A stretch of DNA of 64,000 nucleotides from Candidatus Heritagella intestinalis (lineage in GTDB: Bacteria > Bacillota > Clostridia > Oscillospirales > Acutalibacteraceae). The DNA is taken from assembly GCA_904420555.1 (NCBI GenBank), contig CAJFVO010000010.1:1-64000 (forward strand), written 5' to 3'. Below the pieces are notes generated by a model. It was not told where the DNA came from, did no database searches, and worked only from the letters and a program-made list of their open reading frames with translations. A program made the translations under genes and the position numbers. Positions 15,580-23,653 of this stretch are shown here, piece by piece (within the stretch, counting starts at the first letter, position 1; every line of letters begins with the position of its first letter).

Positions 15580-15838
15580 AAAAACGCTCCTTTGGTTCGG
15601 TTTGAAGAAGGGCAAGGGAAGAGGGAGGACAATCCGCAATAAAAGCGAAATTCTTCCAAAAAAATTTCCGCATAAATGTCTGGCTGCGGCAGATACTAAC
15701 CAGCGTGAAGGGATCAAAGGTTGAAAATATACGTTTCCGCCTGGGGTTTGTGTCTCCTGTACGGGAAACCACCGTGCAGTTGGGCAAAAACGAAGCCGGC
15801 ACAGCCCTCATCCCTGAGAGAAAGGAATGGTCAACATC

Positions 15839-16081
15839 ATGGAAAATCAGAACAACATGAACCACATGAATAACACCAACTCTACCCAGCAGACCAACTC
15901 TGTGAACGCCCGGAGCCAAACTGGTTCCAACCAGGCTGGTTCCCGGAAGAAGGCTTCCAATAAGAAGTCTCAGAACGCCCAGAACGTCAGCACCACGGAG
16001 TACAACCAGTCCTCCAACTGTGCCCATAACGGTTCCAACTGCGGTCACAACAGCACCAATTCCAGCTCCAACTGCAGATAA
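15839..16081 (+). CDS. Small Asn/Ser-rich protein with C-terminal Cys/His repeats
   Basis: An 80-residue low-complexity, hydrophilic protein that I do not recognise. The N-terminus is Asn/Met/Gln-rich (MENQNNMNHMNNTN), the middle basic (SRKKASNKKSQ), and the end has three NC units with neighbouring histidines (SSNCAHNGSNCGHNST). It has no signal peptide or transmembrane segment. Composition resembles small spore-coat or cross-linked surface proteins, which is only an impression. ATG at 15839 is placed like the fmt start relative to AAAGGAATGG; ATG 15827 is too close to it. A strong terminator follows, supporting a real transcript. The 259 bases before it hold no other recognised gene. Confidence 0.6.
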   Translation: MENQNNMNHMNNTNSTQQTNSVNARSQTGSNQAGSRKKASNKKSQNAQNVSTTEYNQSSNCAHNGSNCGHNSTNSSSNCR

Positions 16082-16121
16082 CCCTCTGCTTGCGGGCCGG
16101 AATACCGGCTTTCCTCTCTGA

Positions 16122-16171
16122 AGGGCTGATGAGAGTTTCCCACTGGGAAGACCCTCATCAGCCCTTTTTTT
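16122..16171 (+). terminator. Terminator of the Asn/Ser-rich gene
   Basis: AGGGCTGATGAG and CTCATCAGCCCT are perfect 12-bp arms around a 20-base loop, followed by seven Ts. It overlaps the stop codon of the convergent YitT gene. Confidence 0.9.
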
Positions 16172-17099
16172 CGTGGGAAGCGCTGCGGCTTTTGACAGCC
16201 CGGATGATCTCCTTGAGGGTCTTATCATCGCTCCGGGCCGGCCGGAAGCCTTCGCCGGTAATTTCTCCGGCCTCGCCCACAATAACGAAGGCATCCCGGT
16301 CGGTGTTGTGGATAATGTCGTTGATTTTTGCCACCTCGTACCGGCGCACCGCGCAGAGGAGCATCTCGCTTTCTTCTCCGCTGTAGCCTCCCTGGGCGGG
16401 AATTACCGTCACGCCCCGGTCGATTTGTTCTAAGATCTTCTGTTTGATTTCCTCGTTCTTTTTGGAAATAATGAAATACATTTTTCCAGTACCGGCGTCT
16501 GTGCCGTACAGCACCGTGTCAATCACCCGGGTGCTGACAAAGATAGCAATGGTGGCATACAAGGCGCTTTCCAGCTGCTGGTATACCAGGGCCGAAGCTG
16601 CGATAATCACCATATCCACTGCCAGCATGAGCTTCCCCATCGAAAGATGGCGGAAATGCCGGCCCAAAAGCCGAGCGATCATATCCGTGCCGCCGGTGGT
16701 GCTGCCCCGCATAAACACCAACCCCAGGCCGATCCCTTCCAGCACGCCGCCGAAAATCGCCGCCAGGAGCGGGTTTCCATCATAGGCCGGCAGTATCAGT
16801 CCCATGGTGTCAATGGCCACGGAAAAGATGATAATGGCTGCAATACTCTTGGCCACCAGCTTATAGCCGATTTCCAAAACAGCCCAAATGATAATGGGAA
16901 TATTGATGAGCATGTTCACCATACCGATGGGCGTGACGAAAAGATAGTTGAGCATGGTCCCAATACCGGTGATACCACCCGGAGCGATCTGGTTGGGGGC
17001 GGTGAACATATTGATGGCCACCGCGTCAATCAGGCTGCCCAGCAAAAAGAACAGCAGATCCATGGACATGGTTTTGGCCTTGCCCTTTAAATTCGTCAT
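16158..17099 (-). CDS. YitT family membrane protein (DUF161/DUF2179)
   Basis: A 313-residue protein. The N-terminal ~200 residues hold five or six hydrophobic segments with the family motifs APNQIAPGGITGIGTMLNYLF and RGSTTGGTDMIARLL. The C-terminal ~90 residues form the soluble DUF2179 domain (GVTVIPAQGGYSGEESEMLLC). YitT proteins are common in Firmicutes and their transport role is unproven. ATG at 17099 follows GGAGGTG; longer starts have no such site. Confidence 0.9.
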   Translation of the reverse strand: MTNLKGKAKTMSMDLLFFLLGSLIDAVAINMFTAPNQIAPGGITGIGTMLNYLFVTPIGMVNMLINIPIIIWAVLEIGYKLVAKSIAAIIIFSVAIDTMGLILPAYDGNPLLAAIFGGVLEGIGLGLVFMRGSTTGGTDMIARLLGRHFRHLSMGKLMLAVDMVIIAASALVYQQLESALYATIAIFVSTRVIDTVLYGTDAGTGKMYFIISKKNEEIKQKILEQIDRGVTVIPAQGGYSGEESEMLLCAVRRYEVAKINDIIHNTDRDAFVIVGEAGEITGEGFRPARSDDKTLKEIIRAVKSRSASHEKKG

Positions 17100-17173
17100 A
17101 ACAAACACCTCCAAATCGCGAACAAATTGCGTAAAAGCGGGAACCTGCCTTTCGCGCCGCGTCATTTTACAGC

Positions 17174-17566
17174 TTACTCTTCCATACAAATGGCAAACAG
17201 CTCTCGCAGGCGCTCTGTCTTTCCGCTGAGATACAAATATCCAAATAATGCTTCAAAGGCCGTAGCCGCGTGGTAATCCGCCACCGAGGCGCTTTTGGGC
17301 ACATGGTTCACATGGGCGTTGCGGCCCCGCTGATAGGCCCCTTGTTCCTCTTCTGTCAAATGGGGCAGCAGCTTTTGAGAAAATTTCGCCTGGGCCGCCG
17401 CGCACACCTGCTCCACCGAACGCTGGTGGAGCTTTTTTACCGGGCAGTTTCCCTGGCATACCAGCCGCTCCCGGACAAACAGCTCAAACACACAGTCCCC
17501 CACAAAAGCCAGGGTCAAGGGGCTGAGCTGCCGGGGGTCGCAGTCTTGATTCAATAGACGTTCCAC
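17174..17566 (-). CDS. mrnC: Mini-ribonuclease III
   Basis: A 130-residue RNase III-type catalytic domain without the dsRNA-binding domain, as expected for Mini-III. LAFVGDCVFELFVRERL holds one acidic active-site cluster and TAFEALFGYLYLSG the other; HQRSVEQVCAAAQA and RGRNAH are also family-typical. In Bacillus it matures 23S rRNA. It lies 13 bases downstream of obgE and is probably co-transcribed with it. Confidence 0.93.
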   Translation of the reverse strand: MERLLNQDCDPRQLSPLTLAFVGDCVFELFVRERLVCQGNCPVKKLHQRSVEQVCAAAQAKFSQKLLPHLTEEEQGAYQRGRNAHVNHVPKSASVADYHAATAFEALFGYLYLSGKTERLRELFAICMEE

Positions 17567-17579
17567 AGACTGCCCCCTT

Positions 17580-18854
17580 TTATTCTACGAAATCAAATTG
17601 CAGGTCATACAGGTTGACTTCATCGCCCTCTTCACAGCCAGCCTCTCGCAGGGCGTCGATAACGCCGGTCTGGATGAGTACCCGCTGGAAATACTGGAGG
17701 GATTCGTAGTCATCGAAATTGACGGACTCTATCAGATGCAGGAGCCACTCTCCGGTGACTTCGTAGACGTGGGCGTCCCGCTTGGTGACCTGTACCTGGG
17801 TGTTGCCCAGTTCTTCCACGGGCTTCTGGGGCGCAGGCTCCGCCTCGAACCGCCGCACCGGCGGCAGGCTCTGAAGCATCTCCTGGATTTTCTTCAGCAA
17901 GGGGTCTACATCATAACGGATGGCGGCCATGATGGGGAAGAAGAGGTAGCCCTTGCTCTCCACATACTGGCGGAAATCCGCAATCTGCTCGTCAGTGGCC
18001 AGGTCGCACTTGTTGCCGGCCACCAGCATGGGCCGTTCCGCCAGCTCCGGGTTGAATTTTTTCAGTTCCCCGTTGATGATTTCAAAATCCTCTTTGGGGT
18101 CCCGGCCCTCGCTGCCTGCCACGTCCACAATGTGAACCAGCAGACGGCAGCGCTCCACATGCCGCAGGAACTGATGCCCCAGGCCGGCGCCCTCTCCGGC
18201 GCCCTCAATGAGGCCGGGGATGTCCGCCATAACAAAGGAGCTGCCTTCGCCCATGCGCACTACCCCCAGCACCGGAGTCAGGGTGGTGAAGTGATAGTTG
18301 GCGATATTGGGTTTGGCCTCGCTGACTACGGAAACCAGGGTGGATTTGCCCACATTGGGATAGCCCACCAGGCCCACGTCTGCCAGGAGCTTTAACTCCA
18401 ACTGTACCTCGAATTCTTCGCCGGGGGTGCCGGGCTTGGCAAAGCGGGGCACCTGCCGGGTGGGGGTGGCAAAGTGAGCGTTGCCCCAGCCGCCCCGGCC
18501 GCCTTTGGCGATGATTTGGGGCTCGTCCCCGGACATATCCGCCAGGAGCCGGCCGGTTTCCGCCTCTTTTACCAGAGTGCCCCGGGGCACCCGGATGACA
18601 CAGTCCTCGCCGCCCTTGCCGAAGCACCGGCCTCCCCGGCCGTTTTCCCCGTTGGGGGCTGTATATTTCCGCTTGTAGCGGAAATCCGCCAGGGTGGAGA
18701 GGTTGTCGTCCACCTGGAACACGATATTGCCGCCCTTGCCGCCGTCGCCGCCGTCCGGACCGCCGGCAGCCACATATTTTTCCCGCCGGAAGGAAACCGC
18801 GCCGTTGCCGCCGCTTCCCGCTTTAATTTTAATTTTTGCGATATCGACAAACAT
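17580..18854 (-). CDS. obgE: GTPase ObgE/CgtA
   Basis: A 424-residue ribosome-associated GTPase. The Gly-rich Obg domain opens with FVDIAKIKIKAGSGGNGAVS and GGPDGGDGGKGG. The G domain has GYPNVGKST (G1), DIPGLIEGA (G3) and GNKCDL (G4). A C-terminal OCT domain covers about the last 75 residues. It acts in late 50S assembly and stress control. ATG at 18854 matches the conserved N-terminus, so the longer ORF start is rejected. It follows the rplU-prp-rpmA genes, as in most Firmicutes, but a hairpin terminator separates them. Confidence 0.97.
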   Translation of the reverse strand: MFVDIAKIKIKAGSGGNGAVSFRREKYVAAGGPDGGDGGKGGNIVFQVDDNLSTLADFRYKRKYTAPNGENGRGGRCFGKGGEDCVIRVPRGTLVKEAETGRLLADMSGDEPQIIAKGGRGGWGNAHFATPTRQVPRFAKPGTPGEEFEVQLELKLLADVGLVGYPNVGKSTLVSVVSEAKPNIANYHFTTLTPVLGVVRMGEGSSFVMADIPGLIEGAGEGAGLGHQFLRHVERCRLLVHIVDVAGSEGRDPKEDFEIINGELKKFNPELAERPMLVAGNKCDLATDEQIADFRQYVESKGYLFFPIMAAIRYDVDPLLKKIQEMLQSLPPVRRFEAEPAPQKPVEELGNTQVQVTKRDAHVYEVTGEWLLHLIESVNFDDYESLQYFQRVLIQTGVIDALREAGCEEGDEVNLYDLQFDFVE

Positions 18855-18894
18855 GGAAATCCGCCTCCCTGTTCTATTTTTTCTGAATAACAGT

Positions 18895-18928
18895 AAAAAA
18901 TCCCGGGCCATCGCTGTCCCGGGATTTT
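18895..18928 (-). terminator. Terminator between rpmA and obgE
   Basis: AAAATCCCGGG and CCCGGGATTTT are perfect 11-bp arms around a 10-base loop. On the minus strand a T run follows. It would end most rplU-prp-rpmA transcripts before obgE. Confidence 0.85.
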
Positions 18929-18942
18929 CTCTTCATCAATTC

Positions 18943-19227
18943 TTACTGCTCAACGCTGTAAACGCTGACCTTCTTGCGGTCGCGGCCCATGCGCTCGAAC
19001 TTGACCGTCCCGTCAATCAGGGCGAACAAAGAATCGTCGGAGCCTCTGCCCACGTTCTCACCGGGATGGATGTGCGTGCCGCGCTGCTTCACCAGGATGT
19101 TGCCGGCCAGAACGAACTGACCGTCAGCGCGCTTCACACCAAGGCGCTTGGACTCGGAGTCACGGCCGTTCTTGGTGGAACCCATACCTTTCTTATGAGC
19201 AAAAAGCTGGATGTTGATCTTCAGCAT
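18943..19227 (-). CDS. rpmA: 50S ribosomal protein L27
   Basis: A 94-residue L27. Residues 1-10 ([10 protein letters not shown]) are the Firmicutes-type leader that the Prp protease removes, leaving [20 protein letters not shown] as the mature start near the peptidyl transferase centre. [18 protein letters not shown] is conserved. The prp gene lies two bases upstream of it. Confidence 0.98.
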   Translation of the reverse strand: MLKINIQLFAHKKGMGSTKNGRDSESKRLGVKRADGQFVLAGNILVKQRGTHIHPGENVGRGSDDSLFALIDGTVKFERMGRDRKKVSVYSVEQ

Positions 19228-19229
19228 AC

Positions 19230-19553
19230 TTACACCTCCAAATAATTAACGCTGATACAATCGGGATACTGCTCTTCCAGGCCCGTCATATGCAGGCGGA
19301 ACCCGGCCAGGCAGTCGCGGCACCGGGAGAGATCTTTTTCTTCCCGTATCCAAAGCCGCATTTCGCCTTCTCCCACGTCAATTTCCGCGGGGATGTGCAG
19401 GATGTCGGTGATGGTGTTGGCGGTAAGATAGGCCGCGGAGGAAACCGCTGCGCACACAATATCTTCGCCCGGTTCACCGGCTTCTGCGTGGCCATTCATG
19501 ATAAAGCCTATCATGCGGCCGTCACGCAGGGTGAGAAAGTAGACATAAATCAT
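19230..19553 (-). CDS. prp: Ribosomal-processing cysteine protease Prp
   Basis: A 107-residue YsxB-family protease that removes the N-terminal leader of L27. The catalytic histidine is in [20 protein letters not shown] and the cysteine follows 12 residues later. It lies between rplU and rpmA, the conserved position. Loss of Prp blocks maturation of the ribosomal P-site region in Staphylococcus, so this gene is probably essential where L27 keeps its leader. Confidence 0.95.
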   Translation of the reverse strand: MIYVYFLTLRDGRMIGFIMNGHAEAGEPGEDIVCAAVSSAAYLTANTITDILHIPAEIDVGEGEMRLWIREEKDLSRCRDCLAGFRLHMTGLEEQYPDCISVNYLEV

Positions 19554-19556
19554 CGC

Positions 19557-19865
19557 TTATGCGTTGATAGCCTCGATCTGCACCTTGGTGTAGGGCTGAC
19601 GATGGCCCATCTTGCGCTTTTCGCCCTTCTTGGGCTTGTAAGTAAACACTGTGATCTTCTTTGCCTTGCCGTTCTTCAGCACTTTGCCGGTAACGGTGGC
19701 GCCTTCCACATAGGGCTTGCCAACCTTCAGGCCGTCCTCGCCGCAGATGGCGACAACCTGAAAATCAACGGTGGAGTTCTCTTCTGCTGCAAGCTTCTCG
19801 ACGAAAACTACGTCGCCGTACTGTACCTTGTACTGCTTGCCGCCGGTTTCAATAATTGCAAACAT
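19557..19865 (-). CDS. rplU: 50S ribosomal protein L21
   Basis: A 102-residue L21, starting [25 protein letters not shown] and ending with the [12 protein letters not shown] signature. It binds 23S rRNA in early assembly and leads the rplU-prp-rpmA operon. About 90 bases of leader lie between the promoter and the start and could hold an L21-type autoregulatory structure, though I could not confirm one by eye. Confidence 0.98.
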   Translation of the reverse strand: MFAIIETGGKQYKVQYGDVVFVEKLAAEENSTVDFQVVAICGEDGLKVGKPYVEGATVTGKVLKNGKAKKITVFTYKPKKGEKRKMGHRQPYTKVQIEAINA

Positions 19866-19957
19866 GAATCGAAGGCCCTGCCTTTTCTATAAACTCGCTA
19901 TTCCCAGGCGGGTTTGTCCGCTTATTGCTCTCGCAGCCCGGAATATGCGGCTTACAC

Positions 19958-19986
19958 AGGATAGCATATCCCGTCAAATTTGTCAA
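19958..19986 (-). promoter_or_regulatory. Promoter of rplU-prp-rpmA
   Basis: On the minus strand a consensus TTGACA (19986-19981) and TATCCT (19963-19958) are separated by 17 bases. Confidence 0.75.
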
Positions 19987-20053
19987 GGGAAAATCGGCCT
20001 TTTTACGGGGGAAATTCCGGGTTTTATGGCCCTTTTCGGCCCGATGGGACATA

Positions 20054-20082
20054 TTGAAAAGAGGGCGGACTTTTGGTATACT
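20054..20082 (+). promoter_or_regulatory. Promoter of the DtxR/MntR-like gene
   Basis: TTGAAA (20054-20059), a 17-base spacer and TATACT (20077-20082). A 115-base leader separates it from the coding start. Confidence 0.75.
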
Positions 20083-20197
20083 GTACGTAATGCGATTTGA
20101 CAGCCGGCGGCTATCCAGCGGGCCGGGCTGCGCGGAGGATAGGACTTCATGGATGCAGGGGGTTCCCGTCCTCAAAAAACTCCAGGGAGGAGATTAT

Positions 20198-20563
20198 TTG
20201 AAAATCCACGAATCTGCTGAGAACTATCTTGAAACCATCTTGATCCTACAGCAGCGCAAGGGGTCGGTCCGGGCCATTGATATTGTCAACGAGCTGGATT
20301 ATACCAAGCCCAGCGTCAGTGTGGCCATGAAGAACCTGCGGGAAAACGGGTATGTAAAGGTTTCGCCGGAAGGCCATATTACGCTGACGCCCAAGGGCAG
20401 GGAGATTGCTGAGACTATGTATGAACGGCACACTTTGATTTCTAATTGGCTGGTGCGCCTGGGGGTGGATGCCAAAACGGCGGTAGAGGATGCCTGCCGT
20501 ATTGAACATGTGATCAGCGCTGAGAGCTTTGAAGCCATCAAACGGCACGTCAACAACACCTGA
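20198..20563 (+). CDS. DtxR/MntR-family metal-dependent regulator
   Basis: A 121-residue protein of MntR type: a winged helix-turn-helix (residues 1-62; SVRAIDIVNELDYTKPSVSVAMKNLRENGYV) and a short dimerisation domain, with no SH3-like C-terminal domain. Likely metal ligands are E12, H78, C100, E103 and H104. The C-x-x-E-H order resembles the Cys-containing site of DtxR/IdeR rather than the all-carboxylate/His site of MntR, and N9 replaces the usual Met/Asp. TTG at 20198 follows AGGGAGGAGA; upstream in-frame sequence spans the promoter and is not coding. Confidence 0.85.
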   Translation: MKIHESAENYLETILILQQRKGSVRAIDIVNELDYTKPSVSVAMKNLRENGYVKVSPEGHITLTPKGREIAETMYERHTLISNWLVRLGVDAKTAVEDACRIEHVISAESFEAIKRHVNNT

Positions 20564-20570
20564 ATCCGGG

Positions 20571-20595
20571 CCCGGAGGCTGTTTCAGCCGCCGGG
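20571..20595. terminator. GC-rich hairpin between convergent dtxR-like and radC genes
   Basis: CCCGGAGGCTG, a TTT loop and CAGCCGCCGGG form a stem with one mismatch, overlapping the radC stop. No T run follows on either strand, so termination is uncertain. Confidence 0.35.
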
Positions 20596-21429
20596 CTCGC
20601 TGTTCTCCTCATCGTCTTCTTCCTCCGGCCCCAGCTCCAGCCCCAAGAAGGGGAGGTCGCTGACCATGCGCCCGGATTCGGGATGCAGCAGGGTTTCCCG
20701 GCGCTGGGTGTGCTCCGCGTAAAGCTGGGACATAATGCCCGAAGACGCCATGGAAAGGCAGTCGGTGTCCGTGATGATGAGGTGGTCATATAGCGTCACG
20801 TTCAGAGGTTCCAGAGCCCAGATCACCTGCCGGGTTGCGGCGATGTCTCCGGCGGAAGGCATGGCCCGGCCGCTGGGATGGTTGTGGGCCATGACGGCGG
20901 TCACAGCATTGTAGCGGGCCGCCAGGGTAACCAGCCGGTTGGCGTAAATAGGCACGGCGCCCACAGAGCCTTCGCCGATAATGTCGCAGAAGGTGGCTTT
21001 TCCCCGGCTGTCCAGCAGCAATAGGGCAATGGCTTCCTTCCGCCGTCCCAAAAACCGGGGACGCAGGAGCTTCAGGGCTTCTTCCGAGCTGTAGACCCGG
21101 ACGCCGCCCTTTTCCTGATCCACTACATAGCGCCGGCAGATTTCCGGTATCATCTTGATGAGCACAGCGCTGGAAGGCCCGACGCCGCTTACTTCCAGCA
21201 GTTCCTCGTAAGGCGCGTCAAACACCGCCGAAAAGGAGCCGAACCGGTCGATAAGAGCGTGAGCGATGGGATTGGTGTCGCCTCGTGGAATAGAGTAAAA
21301 CAGCAAAAATTCCAGCGCCACATGGGGCTCCATGTCCTCCATGCCGCTTTTCAGGAACTTTTCCCGCACCCGCTCCCGATGGCCCTCGTGAAGATTCTTC
21401 TTTGTTTGCTTTTTTGGTTTCTCAGTCAT
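20584..21429 (-). CDS. radC: RadC family protein (JAMM domain)
   Basis: A 281-residue protein. The N-terminal half carries a helix-hairpin-helix-like UPF0758 region (LLEVSGVGPSSAVLIKMIPEI). The C-terminal half is an MPN/JAMM metalloprotease-like domain with HNHPSGRAMPSAGD, the complete zinc-binding set. RadC proteins were named for DNA repair but their function is disputed. The last ~45 residues, an acidic tail, exceed the usual length. It has its own promoter. Confidence 0.93.
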   Translation of the reverse strand: MTEKPKKQTKKNLHEGHRERVREKFLKSGMEDMEPHVALEFLLFYSIPRGDTNPIAHALIDRFGSFSAVFDAPYEELLEVSGVGPSSAVLIKMIPEICRRYVVDQEKGGVRVYSSEEALKLLRPRFLGRRKEAIALLLLDSRGKATFCDIIGEGSVGAVPIYANRLVTLAARYNAVTAVMAHNHPSGRAMPSAGDIAATRQVIWALEPLNVTLYDHLIITDTDCLSMASSGIMSQLYAEHTQRRETLLHPESGRMVSDLPFLGLELGPEEEDDEENSEPGG

Positions 21430-21498
21430 TGGATATACGGCCTCGATCCCATAGAAAATTTAAATGCATCGTTTCCGATTTTGCAATTCTTTTATTCA

Positions 21499-21527
21499 AA
21501 TATACCAGAAGTTTTACGGCCTGTAAA
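21499..21527 (-). promoter_or_regulatory. Promoter of radC
   Basis: On the minus strand TTTACA (21527-21522), a 17-base spacer and TATATT (21504-21499), about 70 bases before the start. Confidence 0.65.
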
Positions 21528-21611
21528 GGGGTTGATGCGCAAAAGATCGCCCAATAGGTCTGTGCTTATTTTCCAAAAAACAGCCGAATCCAGAAAGGAG
21601 ATAGACACGGA

Positions 21612-22397
21612 ATGACAGAAAACAACAGCAGTCCTCTGGAACTGGCGGTGCTGGCCGGCCGGATCCTGCTTTCCAATGGAGCGGAGATCTTCCGGGTGCA
21701 GGAGACCATGGAGCGGATTGCCGCCGCGTACCACATGGAATCCTTTCACGTATACGCCATTTCCAACGGGATTTTTGCCTGCGGCATAGAAAACGGCGTG
21801 GCCCATACAGCGGAAATCCGCCATGTGCCCCTTTCCTCGGTGCATCTGGGACGGGTAGCCGCCGTCAACCAGATTTCCCGGGAAATTGCCCAGGGACAGC
21901 ACACGGTGCCGGAGGCCTTTGCCCGCCTGCGGGAGATTGAAAAGCTGCCTTATACGCCGGGTTGGCTGCAAATTTTGGCTTCCGGCATCGGCAGCGCCTG
22001 TTTCTGCTATCTTTTTGGCGGAAGCCTGGCGGACAGCATTACGGCTTTTTTTCCGGGACTGGCCGTCTACCTGTTCGTGGTGCTTACCAGCGGGAAAAAC
22101 CTCTCGAAAATCATGTCCAATATTCTGGCCAGCGGCCTGGCGGCGTTTTGCGGGCTGCTGCTGTTCCAGCTGGGGTTTGGGGACAGCATGAACCATATTA
22201 TTATTGGTTCCATTGTGCCTTTGCTGCCCGGCGTCCCCCTGACTACCTCGATCCGGGACTTTTTCAACGGGGACTACATTTCCGGCGCCATCCGGTTGAT
22301 TGACGCACTGCTCATTGCCGCCTGTATTGCTTTGGGAGTGGCTTGCGTTTTGAAGCTGGCCAGCTTGGCGGGAATCGCTGTGGGGGTGCCGCTATGA
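21612..22397 (+). CDS. Threonine/serine exporter family protein, N-terminal subunit (ThrE-like)
   Basis: A 261-residue protein matching the DUF1212/ThrE N-terminal half. A soluble start has the signature LLSNGAEIFRVQETMERIA and then FHVYAISNGIF. Five hydrophobic helices follow, including GLAVYLFVVLTSGKN, IIGSIVPLLPGVPLTTSIRDFFNGDYISG and the last helix near the C-terminus. With the next gene it makes up a split version of the ThrE exporter; the substrate (Thr/Ser) is inferred from the family. AAAGGAG precedes the ATG at a slightly long spacing, and the stop overlaps the next start. Confidence 0.88.
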   Translation: MTENNSSPLELAVLAGRILLSNGAEIFRVQETMERIAAAYHMESFHVYAISNGIFACGIENGVAHTAEIRHVPLSSVHLGRVAAVNQISREIAQGQHTVPEAFARLREIEKLPYTPGWLQILASGIGSACFCYLFGGSLADSITAFFPGLAVYLFVVLTSGKNLSKIMSNILASGLAAFCGLLLFQLGFGDSMNHIIIGSIVPLLPGVPLTTSIRDFFNGDYISGAIRLIDALLIAACIALGVACVLKLASLAGIAVGVPL

Positions 22398-22855
22398 TGG
22401 AGTTTGCTACTTTTCTTTTTCAGGGGCTGGCGGCCTTTGTGGGTACCATCGCCTTTGCGGTGCTCTTTCATGTGCCGCGCCAACAATACCTCTGGGCCGG
22501 CGTTACCGGTTGCCTGGGCTGGCTCTGCTATCTGCTGATGAACCGCTTGACAGTGTCCACAGTGATTGCCTCTTTTATTGCCACCTTGCTTCTCACGGCG
22601 GTTTCCCGGTTTTTTGCGGTTTGGCGGCGCACACCCATTACGATTTTTCTGGTATGCGGCATTTTCCCCCTGGTGCCCGGGGAGGGCATTTACTACACCG
22701 CCTATTATTTTATGATGGGGGATACCGCTGCGGCTGGGGATTGGGGCACCCAGGCCCTGAAAATCGCCATCGCGATTTCTTTGGGCATCGTGGTGATTCT
22801 TTCTCTACCCCAAAAGCTGTTCCGGGTGCTTCTGCACCGACAGGAAGAGGCTTAA
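22394..22855 (+). CDS. Threonine/serine exporter family protein, C-terminal subunit
   Basis: A 153-residue membrane protein with about four helices, matching the DUF3815/ThrE_2 half. It has GTIAFAVLFHVPRQQYLWAGVTGCLGW and CGIFPLVPGEGIYYTAYYFM. ATG at 22394 overlaps the TGA of the N-terminal subunit, so translation is coupled and the two halves should work as one transporter. Confidence 0.87.
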   Translation: MMEFATFLFQGLAAFVGTIAFAVLFHVPRQQYLWAGVTGCLGWLCYLLMNRLTVSTVIASFIATLLLTAVSRFFAVWRRTPITIFLVCGIFPLVPGEGIYYTAYYFMMGDTAAAGDWGTQALKIAIAISLGIVVILSLPQKLFRVLLHRQEEA

Positions 22856-22897
22856 AACAGCATTTTTTATTACTTTTCCAAAAGGAGAAGATTTCCC

Positions 22898-23620
22898 ATG
22901 TTAAAAGCGAAAAGAATCAAGCCCGGCGATACCATCGGGTTGTTTTCCCCTTCCAGCCCCATTTCCCCCACCTGCCCGGTGCGGTATGAGCGGGGCCGGG
23001 CATTTCTGCAATCCAAGGGCTTCCGGGTGAAAGAGGGGAGCCTTACCGGTTCCTTTGACGGATACCGCTCCGGCAGCATCCAGGCCCGGGCGGAAGAGCC
23101 GGCGTTGCCCTACGGGTTTCCCCAGCCGGCGGCCTGGACGAATGAAGTCATCAACTGGGCAGCCCAGGACCGGCCCAAGGAGGTTTTCCCAAACCAGTGG
23201 GTCACTTTGGGAGAAGGTATGGCAGAAGGCCGGCTTATGGGCGGGAACCTGAATACCCTGGACGGCATTTGGGGAACCGAGTATATGCCGGAGATTCGCA
23301 AAGGGGATATTCTCTTTATCGAAGATTCTTTGAAGGATGCTGCCACGGTGGAACGCAGTTTTGCCCATTTGCAGCTGGCCGGGGTATTTGACAGCATTGG
23401 CGGGCTGATTTTGGGCAAGCACGAGCAGTTCGACGACTGCGGCACCGGCAGAACCCCGGGGGAGATTTTGCTGGAGGTCATGGGAGAGCCGAAAATCCCC
23501 GTGCTGGCCCAGTTCGACTGCTGCCATACCCACCCCATGCTCACCATGCCTTTGGGCTGCCGGGTGCGGCTGGACGCCTCCGAACAGAAGGTAGAGCTGC
23601 TGGAAGACCCTTTACAGTAG
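22898..23620 (+). CDS. S66 LD-carboxypeptidase-like protein with internal deletion
   Basis: A 240-residue homologue of S66 peptidases, which cleave the L,D-bond before the terminal residue of peptidoglycan tetrapeptides; MccF belongs here too. The N-terminus KPGDTIGLFSPSSPIS, GFRVKEG and FDGYRSGS is followed, at about residue 67, directly by the C-terminal part PYGFPQ, GGNLNTL, FIEDS and CHTHPMLTMPLG. The middle ~90-100 residues, which in the family carry the nucleophilic serine (GYSD-type motif), are absent. The Glu and His of the triad appear retained. The frame is open, so this is a shortened protein that should be inactive as a peptidase, or a decaying gene. RBS AAAAGGAGAAG is good. Confidence 0.8.
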   Translation: MLKAKRIKPGDTIGLFSPSSPISPTCPVRYERGRAFLQSKGFRVKEGSLTGSFDGYRSGSIQARAEEPALPYGFPQPAAWTNEVINWAAQDRPKEVFPNQWVTLGEGMAEGRLMGGNLNTLDGIWGTEYMPEIRKGDILFIEDSLKDAATVERSFAHLQLAGVFDSIGGLILGKHEQFDDCGTGRTPGEILLEVMGEPKIPVLAQFDCCHTHPMLTMPLGCRVRLDASEQKVELLEDPLQ

Positions 23621-23653
23621 GATGCGTATTTACATAGGAAAGGATGGTGCAGG

